From assembly GCA_014379705.1 (NCBI GenBank), contig JACMLI010000654.1:1-10103 (forward strand): 10,103 bases of DNA. The letters run 5' to 3'. The translations under genes and the position numbers were made by a program. Positions 5,579 through 10,103 of this stretch are shown here, one piece after another. Under the pieces are notes generated by a model. The model searched no databases, had not been told where the DNA came from, and saw only the letters and a program-made list of their open reading frames with translations. The stretch is from Gemmatimonadaceae bacterium (GTDB lineage: Bacteria > Gemmatimonadota > Gemmatimonadetes > Gemmatimonadales > Gemmatimonadaceae). The number at the start of each line of letters is the position of its first letter. The first letter of the stretch is position 1.

Positions 5579-7008
5579 TGACCGCCCGCCCGCCTGCCCG
5601 CCTGCCGCACCGCCTGCCCGCCCAGGATCTTCCCCGGGTTCATCAGGTCGTGCGGATCGAGCGCTCCCTTGATCGCCCGCATCGCCGGCAGGAGGTCGCC
5701 GTGCTGCTTCGCCAGTGATGCCATCTTACCCATCCCGATGCCATGCTCGCCGGTGCAGGTGCCGCCGCTCGCGATGGCGCGTTGCACGATCCGGTCGTTG
5801 ACCGCCGAGGCGCGCTCGAGACCCGCCGCGTCGCCGGGATCGACGAGCAACAGCAGGTGGAAATTGCCATCACCGACGTGGCCGACGAGTGGCGCCACGA
5901 TGCCATTCGCGAGGCAATCGGCCCGCGCTTCCCTGATGTTGACGGCCAGGTGCGACACGGGCACGCACACGTCGGTCGTCCAGGATCGAGCGCCCGGCTT
6001 CATGGCCAGCCCGGCGAAGTAGACCTTGTGCCGTGCCTCCCACAGGCGGGCGCGCGCTTCCTCGGTGGTCGCTTCAGCGTGGATATGACCTTCGACCTGC
6101 GCCACGATCTCGCGCACCGTCTCCAATTGCTCGGCAATCGCCGGCGCACTGAAGGCGTGCAACTCCAGCAGCACCATCGGCGCGTCGGGAAGGCCAAGAT
6201 GGCTGAACGCGTTCACGGCCCCCACGGTCAGTTCGTCGAGCAACTCGATCCTGGCCAGGGGCACGCCACTCTGCAGCAGGGCCACCACCGCGTCGACGGC
6301 GGCGTCCACGGTCGGGAAGGCGCACGCGACGGCCGCGATCGCATCGGGTACGGCGTGCAGCCGCACGGTCACTTCCGTGAGGATGCCTAACGTGCCCTCG
6401 GCGCCGATGAAGAGGCGCGTGAGGTCGTAGCCCGCCGACGACTTGCGGGCGCGTCCACCGGTGCGAAGCACGCTGCCGTCCGCGAGGACCACGGTGAGCC
6501 CCAGGACGTTCTCGCGCATGGTGCCATAGCGCACCGACGTGGTCCCCGACGCCCCGGTGCTCGTCATCCCGCCGAGCGTCGCATCGGCACCGGGATCGAT
6601 GAAGAACGTCGCGCCGGTGCCCGAGAGGGCCCGGCAGAGTTGCAGGCGCGTCACCCCCGCTTCCACCGTGGCATCCATGTCCTCGACGCTTGTGCGCAGG
6701 ATCCGGTTCATGCGCGTCATGTCTAGCGAAATGCCTCCCTGCACCGCGGCCACGTGACCCTCGAGCGAACTCCCGGCGCCGTACGCGATGATCGGCGCGT
6801 CGTGCGCAGCGCACACCCGCACGATGCGCTGCACCTCGTCGGTGGTCCCGGGATAGACCACGAGGTCGGGACTTGCCGGCGGCAGGTGCGTCTCGCCGCG
6901 GCCATGCTGCGCACGATCAGACTCCGAGCGCGAACACCGATCGCCGACGATTGCGGTGAGGGCGACCGTGAATGCGTCGAGGTCGTGGATGCGGGGAGGG
7001 TGGGTCAT
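5575..7008 (-). CDS. FAD-linked D-lactate dehydrogenase (cytochrome type; LDHD/GlcD family)
   Basis: A 477-residue flavoprotein of the vanillyl-alcohol-oxidase fold, close in sequence to mitochondrial LDHD as I remember it. The FAD-binding half has VVYPGTTDEV (50-59), YGAGSSLEGH (76-85), DPGADATLGGM (138-148), TGASGTTSVRYGTMRENV (151-168) and IGAEGTLGI (201-209). The C-terminal half has the active-site segments STDVCVP-like TTDVCVP (344-350), GHVGDGNFH (376-384) and GEHGIGMGK (420-428), then DPHDLMNPGKIL (451-462). It should oxidise D-lactate or another D-2-hydroxyacid to the 2-oxoacid and pass electrons to a cytochrome or quinone. There is no signal peptide. The ATG at 7008 fits the family start. 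The frame stays open further to 7989, but that part is only the antisense of the neighbouring hydrolase. The final 15 residues lie beyond the family end and are encoded by a short repeat. Its stop overlaps the start of the di-cupredoxin gene. Confidence 0.93.
   Translation of the reverse strand: MTHPPRIHDLDAFTVALTAIVGDRCSRSESDRAQHGRGETHLPPASPDLVVYPGTTDEVQRIVRVCAAHDAPIIAYGAGSSLEGHVAAVQGGISLDMTRMNRILRTSVEDMDATVEAGVTRLQLCRALSGTGATFFIDPGADATLGGMTSTGASGTTSVRYGTMRENVLGLTVVLADGSVLRTGGRARKSSAGYDLTRLFIGAEGTLGILTEVTVRLHAVPDAIAAVACAFPTVDAAVDAVVALLQSGVPLARIELLDELTVGAVNAFSHLGLPDAPMVLLELHAFSAPAIAEQLETVREIVAQVEGHIHAEATTEEARARLWEARHKVYFAGLAMKPGARSWTTDVCVPVSHLAVNIREARADCLANGIVAPLVGHVGDGNFHLLLLVDPGDAAGLERASAVNDRIVQRAIASGGTCTGEHGIGMGKMASLAKQHGDLLPAMRAIKGALDPHDLMNPGKILGGQAVRQAGRRAGGQ
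5583..5623. repeat. Short GC-rich tandem repeat (CGCCTGCC units) at the dehydrogenase 3' end
   Basis: CGCCTGCC occurs at 5591-5598, directly again at 5599-5606, and once more at 5611-5618. All three sit within a run of CGCC/CGCCC units. It encodes the tail GGQAVRQAGRRAGGQ of the dehydrogenase and reaches to six bases before its stop codon. Repeats of this kind are prone to replication slippage. Confidence 0.75.
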
Positions 7009-7032
7009 TGAGGGCAAGGCGGTCTGCAGCAA

Positions 7033-7061
7033 CCTATCCCCGCTCCATACCACCCTGCCAA
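7033..7061 (-). promoter_or_regulatory. Candidate sigma70-type promoter for the dehydrogenase/di-cupredoxin pair
   Basis: Read on the - strand, TTGGCA (7061-7056, five of six matches to TTGACA) is followed after 17 bases by GATAGG (7038-7033, three of six matches to TATAAT). Transcription would start near 7026, leaving an untranslated leader of roughly 18 bases. The ATG at 7008 has no Shine-Dalgarno. The spacing is ideal but the -10 is poor. Confidence 0.3.
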
Positions 7062-7125
7062 CATGCTTCAATTCGAGCCTTCTCCGGCGGACGCAGGTTT
7101 CATCCTCCCGGTATCGGAGCCCTCC

Positions 7126-8250
7126 ATGCGCCTCACCGCCCTCGCCGCGATCCTCACCCTGCCGCTGGGCGGCTGGCGTGACGACGCCGCGTCCGCATCG
7201 GTTCGCCACGAGGTCGCGTCGCAGGAGCCGGGGTTCGAGCGGACCGAGGTGGCGCCGGGAGTCCACGCCTTCGTGTTCGACAACGCCCTGGGCGAGGGGG
7301 CCGGCGTCGACGGAACGGCGCTCGTCATCATCAACAGCGATGACGTCGTCGTGGTGGATGCTCAAGGCATGCCAGTGACGGCGCGACGCGTCATCGCCGA
7401 GATACGCAAGCTCACCCCGAAACCCGTGCGCATCGTCGTCAACACACACTGGCATGGCGACCATTGGCTCGGCAACCAGGCGTATCGCGACGCATACCCT
7501 GGCGTGGAGTTCGTGGCGCACGCGAACATGGTCGCCGACGCGAAAGCCGAGGAGCTGTCGGGTCTGGACAAGTGGCGGAACACCGGCCTCCCCGCCATGA
7601 TCGCTGACTTCGAGCAGCGCTACGCCAAGGGGATCCGGCGCGACGGCAAGCCGTACAGCACCGAAGACAGTGCCCGCGTCCGCGCACGAATCGCGTCGTT
7701 CAAGTGGGCGCTCCCCGGACTCGAGGAGATCACGCCGGTCCTGCCGACGCGCACCATCACCGATTCGCTCGTGCTGCAACGGGGCGAGCGCACGATCGTG
7801 ATCCAGTACCTTGGTCGCGGCAACACGCGCGGCGACCTCTCCGTGTGGCTCCCTCGCGAGCGCGTGCTCGCCACGGGCGACCTGCTGGTGAACCCGGCCC
7901 CGTACGCCTTTGGCTCCTACCTCGGTGAGTGGATGGTCACGCTGGGCCGCCTGCACACGCTTCCCGCCGCGGTGATCGTGCCCGGCCATGGGGCGATCCA
8001 GCGCGACTGGGCCTACGTCGACCTCTTCGTCGAGATGCTTGGTTCCACGTTGGCACAGGCGAGGGCCGCGGTGGCAAAAGGCCTCGACCTCGAGGCGACG
8101 CGCAAGGCCGTTGATCTGTCGGCATATCGCACGCGCTTCGTGAGGGGAGATTCCGCTGTCGCCGGCGCGTTCGACGCGTTCTACCTCGCACCGGCAGTGG
8201 AGCGGGCATGGCTCGAGGCGCGGGGCGAACTGGACAAGGCGCCGCGGTGA
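7126..8250 (+). CDS. Exported metallo-beta-lactamase-fold hydrolase
   Basis: A 374-residue protein with an N-terminal signal peptide; a hydrophobic stretch at 4-16 is followed by an A22-S-A24 cleavage-type site. The zinc motif HWHGDH (H108, H110, D112, H113) is complete, and later ligands fit D252 (TGDLL) and H288 (PGHG). The third histidine expected in the 'AHT.GD' strand is Asn233 here (GRGNTRGD, 231-238). Known relatives hydrolyse beta-lactams, lactones, thioesters or phosphoesters; no substrate can be named. I chose the ATG at 7126 because GGAG (7116-7119) lies six bases upstream and the signal peptide follows. The frame extends to an ATG at 7063, but that start has no such site. It diverges from the dehydrogenase, with 117 bases between starts. 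Its stop is one base from the stop of the DoxX-like gene on the other strand, with no room for a terminator. Confidence 0.9.
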   Translation: MRLTALAAILTLPLGGWRDDAASASVRHEVASQEPGFERTEVAPGVHAFVFDNALGEGAGVDGTALVIINSDDVVVVDAQGMPVTARRVIAEIRKLTPKPVRIVVNTHWHGDHWLGNQAYRDAYPGVEFVAHANMVADAKAEELSGLDKWRNTGLPAMIADFEQRYAKGIRRDGKPYSTEDSARVRARIASFKWALPGLEEITPVLPTRTITDSLVLQRGERTIVIQYLGRGNTRGDLSVWLPRERVLATGDLLVNPAPYAFGSYLGEWMVTLGRLHTLPAAVIVPGHGAIQRDWAYVDLFVEMLGSTLAQARAAVAKGLDLEATRKAVDLSAYRTRFVRGDSAVAGAFDAFYLAPAVERAWLEARGELDKAPR

Positions 8251-8251
8251 T

Positions 8252-9067
8252 CTATCGTTCGCGGGTGGCGAGCATCACCGCGAGGGCGAGCGGGGCCGCG
8301 TAGCTCCCCCCACGTTCGACCACTTCCCAGATCGGTGCGCCCGCTACGAGGAAGAGCGACTCGGTCGCAATCTTCCATGCCGCGACGAAGACGAGCATTC
8401 CGACCATCGGTCGCACGGCAATGATTGCCGCGAGGGCGAGTTCGAACCACCCGACGACCGCCATCGTTCCCACAGGTAGCCCGAGCGACGCGTAGTGCCC
8501 CTCGAGCATCGGCTTGCCCGTGATCGCGCCGAGGGCACCATGGCCGGCGAGCAGGAGCACCGTCGTCCACTGCAGGACCAACCGGACCTTCGCAAGAGAT
8601 CGTGGATCACGAGTTGGCGCGCCGAGTGAGGCGAACAGGGCACGGGTGGACGTCGGCAGGACCGTAAGGAGAAGGAAGGCCACCGGCACGCCGTAGTTGC
8701 CCGCTCGCTCGATGGTCTCGAAGAAGGGCTCGCCGGAGAGTGGACGGAGGAGCGCCGTCCAGAGCGCCCAGACGGCCATGTAGACCAGCGCCACACCGCG
8801 CGGCGCAAAGAGGACGGCCATGCCCGCCAGCACGTCCACAGCGCCAACCAGCGGCATCAGCCGATACGCCCACGCCTCCGGAATGCCGACAACCCCGAAG
8901 TACGGAAGCCAGGCTGCCTTGGTGATGAATCCAAAGGCGCCATGCCCGATGAAGCACAGGGCCGCACCTCCCCGGAGTATCCAGTAGGCCCGTGGCTCCG
9001 CGGCGGCTCCTGCCCACGCGAGCGGTCGGGGGATCGTCGAATCGAGCATCGCGTCATTGGTTGGCAC
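8252..9067 (-). CDS. DoxX-like integral membrane protein with internal duplication
   Basis: A 271-residue, strongly hydrophobic protein with about eight predicted membrane segments in two similar halves. Each half has a GHGA.G.IT segment (41-49 and 175-183), then a proline-containing turn, and later an ER.G.Y..P segment (120-128 and 251-259). This fits two fused copies of a four-helix DoxX/DoxD-like unit. DoxX proteins are poorly defined; some are linked to quinone or thiosulfate redox work and oxidative-stress membrane complexes. It lies 54 bases downstream of the LytTR regulator on the same strand, so it may be the third gene of that operon and a target of the regulator. Starts are a GTG at 9067 or an ATG at 9049; neither has a clear ribosome-binding site. 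The fold assignment is moderate and the exact function unknown. Confidence 0.75.
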   Translation of the reverse strand: MPTNDAMLDSTIPRPLAWAGAAAEPRAYWILRGGAALCFIGHGAFGFITKAAWLPYFGVVGIPEAWAYRLMPLVGAVDVLAGMAVLFAPRGVALVYMAVWALWTALLRPLSGEPFFETIERAGNYGVPVAFLLLTVLPTSTRALFASLGAPTRDPRSLAKVRLVLQWTTVLLLAGHGALGAITGKPMLEGHYASLGLPVGTMAVVGWFELALAAIIAVRPMVGMLVFVAAWKIATESLFLVAGAPIWEVVERGGSYAAPLALAVMLATRER

Positions 9068-9121
9068 ACCGGGAGGTTGCCTGACGACGACCGGCGGCTC
9101 AATGGCCCGCGCTGCGAGCGG

Positions 9122-9889
9122 TCACGCGCTGTTGCGGGCGGCGACATGTGGACCCGCGTCACGCGCACGATCCTCGCTGGGTGCCGGCTGGCGCCGCAGC
9201 AGCTCCACCACTTCGCCGGCCTTGCGACGACTGATGGGCAGTCGCGTCCCATCCGTGAGCTCGACCTCGATGCCCGGCCCCCGCCCCCGCCTGACCGCGC
9301 GCACATGCTGCAGGTTGATGCCCACCGACCGGTGGATGCGGACAAACTGCCCCGTGCCGAAGCGCTCGAGGATCTGCGCCAGCGACTCCCGCAGGACGTG
9401 ACGGCGCCCGCCCACGTGGACGACGACATACGCCCCGTCGGCCTCGATCCAGCTCACGTCGTTCAGGTCGACGGCCTCGCCCCCCTGGCGGTTGCCGAGG
9501 AGCACGCGTTCGGTGCCGGCGTCGGAGAGGGAACGGCGCAGTCGGTCGAGCGCCGCGTTGAAGCGCGCCTGCGTGACCGGCTTCACGAGGTAGTCGCTCG
9601 CCGCCACGTCGAACGCGAGTGCCGCGTGTTCGGCATGCGCCGTCACGAAGACCACGTGCCTGACGAGTGAGCCGATGGCGGCCATCGCCTCGAAGCCGTC
9701 GAGGTGCGGCATGCGGACGTCGAGGAAGACCACGGCCGGGCGCAACTCGCGCACGACCTCGGCGACACGACGCGCGTCGGCGCATTCCCCAAGCACGGAG
9801 AAGTCGGGAGCCGCGTGCAGGAGCTGCCGGAGTCGCTGCCGGGCCAGCGCCTCGTCGTCGATGATGAGCACGCCGTGCTTCTGGAGCAT
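9122..9889 (-). CDS. LytTR-family response regulator (AlgR/LytR type)
   Basis: A 255-residue DNA-binding response regulator. The receiver domain (about 4-120) has the acidic pair D11-D12, the phospho-acceptor D57 in FLDVRMPHLDGFEAM, T83 and K103 (LVKP), so phosphorylation should work. The LytTR domain (about 128-233) shows the family strands WIEADGAYV, the FVRIHRSVGIN segment and LPISRRK. It binds direct repeats in target promoters, typically of exported or membrane proteins. The ATG at 9889 is preferred because GGAGG (9897-9901) lies seven bases upstream; an adjoining GTG at 9892 is the alternative. The ATG shares one base with the kinase stop (TGATG), which indicates translational coupling with its cognate sensor. 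The C-terminal 22 or so residues after the LytTR domain are hydrophilic and not conserved. Confidence 0.93.
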   Translation of the reverse strand: MLQKHGVLIIDDEALARQRLRQLLHAAPDFSVLGECADARRVAEVVRELRPAVVFLDVRMPHLDGFEAMAAIGSLVRHVVFVTAHAEHAALAFDVAASDYLVKPVTQARFNAALDRLRRSLSDAGTERVLLGNRQGGEAVDLNDVSWIEADGAYVVVHVGGRRHVLRESLAQILERFGTGQFVRIHRSVGINLQHVRAVRRGRGPGIEVELTDGTRLPISRRKAGEVVELLRRQPAPSEDRARDAGPHVAARNSA

Positions 9890-10103
9890 CACGCGACCTC
9901 CACCGGGGTGCGCGCTGTCACCGTGCGGGTGGGGGGCGCGTCCGCGTGCAGGGGCCGCTGTCGCTCGTTTGTCGGCGCGTCACGCACCTCGACCCGCGGG
10001 AGGCGAATGCGCACGACCACGCCCCCACCCTCGCGTCCCGCGATCGCGAGTGACGCCCGCTCCCCGTAGGCCGTGGCGAGCCGCGCACGCGTCGCGGCAA
10101 GTC
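9889..10103 (-). CDS. LytS/YehU-type sensor histidine kinase, C-terminal end only
   Basis: An open frame enters from the right edge and ends with TGA at 9891-9889. The visible 70 residues begin L-A-A-T-R-A-R-L, then TAYGERASLAI and GREGGGVVVRIRLP. This is the last helix and strands of the HATPase domain in LytS/YehU-type kinases, where 'N.R.RL...YG......GGG..V.I.LP' is typical. A tail of about 30 unconserved residues rich in Pro, Arg and Thr follows. The phospho-acceptor His and the ATP-binding N and G boxes are outside the window. Its overlap with the LytTR regulator, the usual partner of this kinase class, strongly supports the call. No start codon is present, so the gene is 5'-incomplete here. 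Confidence 0.82.
   Translation of the reverse strand, partial: LAATRARLATAYGERASLAIAGREGGGVVVRIRLPRVEVRDAPTNERQRPLHADAPPTRTVTARTPVEVA

Noticed and set aside
7009..7989. In-frame upstream extension of the dehydrogenase reading frame on the - strand (total 804 residues)
   Set aside because: It is exactly antisense to the well-supported metallo-beta-lactamase-fold gene, has no domain features, and the known family start matches the ATG at 7008.
9068..9121. Possible terminator or promoter between the LytTR regulator and the DoxX-like gene
   Set aside because: No stable stem of more than a few base pairs and no -10/-35 pair are seen; the gap is short enough for an operon.

Overview
The window is very GC-rich DNA, with G or C at most third codon positions. 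It is densely packed with ordinary bacterial chromosomal genes. It holds no tRNA, rRNA, CRISPR array, insertion sequence or phage gene that I can see. The gene mix fits a diderm environmental bacterium, and I would guess Gemmatimonadota or a similar soil lineage: periplasmic c-type heme protein, lipoprotein cupredoxin, exported serine hydrolase and metallo-beta-lactamase-fold hydrolase, and a LytS/LytTR two-component pair. The phylum is inferred from style and recall, not from a marker gene.

Layout. Left (1-1196, + strand): the C-terminal tail of an amidohydrolase, a cytochrome P460-family c-heme protein, and a hot-dog acyl-CoA thioesterase. The thioesterase end overlaps, tail to tail, the end of a membrane sensor histidine kinase on the - strand (1153 to about 3006). 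A divergent control region of about 200 bp separates the kinase from an exported class C beta-lactamase-like serine hydrolase on the + strand (3224-4693). That hydrolase converges, across a strong GC hairpin (4710-4733), on a - strand pair read from 7008 down to 4739. The pair is an FAD-linked D-lactate/D-2-hydroxyacid dehydrogenase followed, with overlapping stop and start codons, by a lipoprotein made of two tandem cupredoxin-like domains.

Right: diverging from the dehydrogenase is an exported metallo-beta-lactamase-fold hydrolase (+, 7126-8250). It ends one base from the end of a DoxX-like membrane protein (-, 8252-9067). The DoxX-like gene is the last of a - strand run that begins off the right edge: a LytS-type histidine kinase (C-terminus only), a LytTR response regulator that overlaps it by one base, and then DoxX.

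How the genes fit together. The most coherent units are the dehydrogenase/di-cupredoxin pair, possibly an electron-transfer couple, and the kinase/LytTR-regulator/DoxX run. The other genes look like single transcription units. No complete new system is evident. The most unusual item is the di-cupredoxin lipoprotein, whose two complete copper-ligand sets are spaced identically. Next is a P460-family protein that appears to lack the heme-crosslinking lysine.
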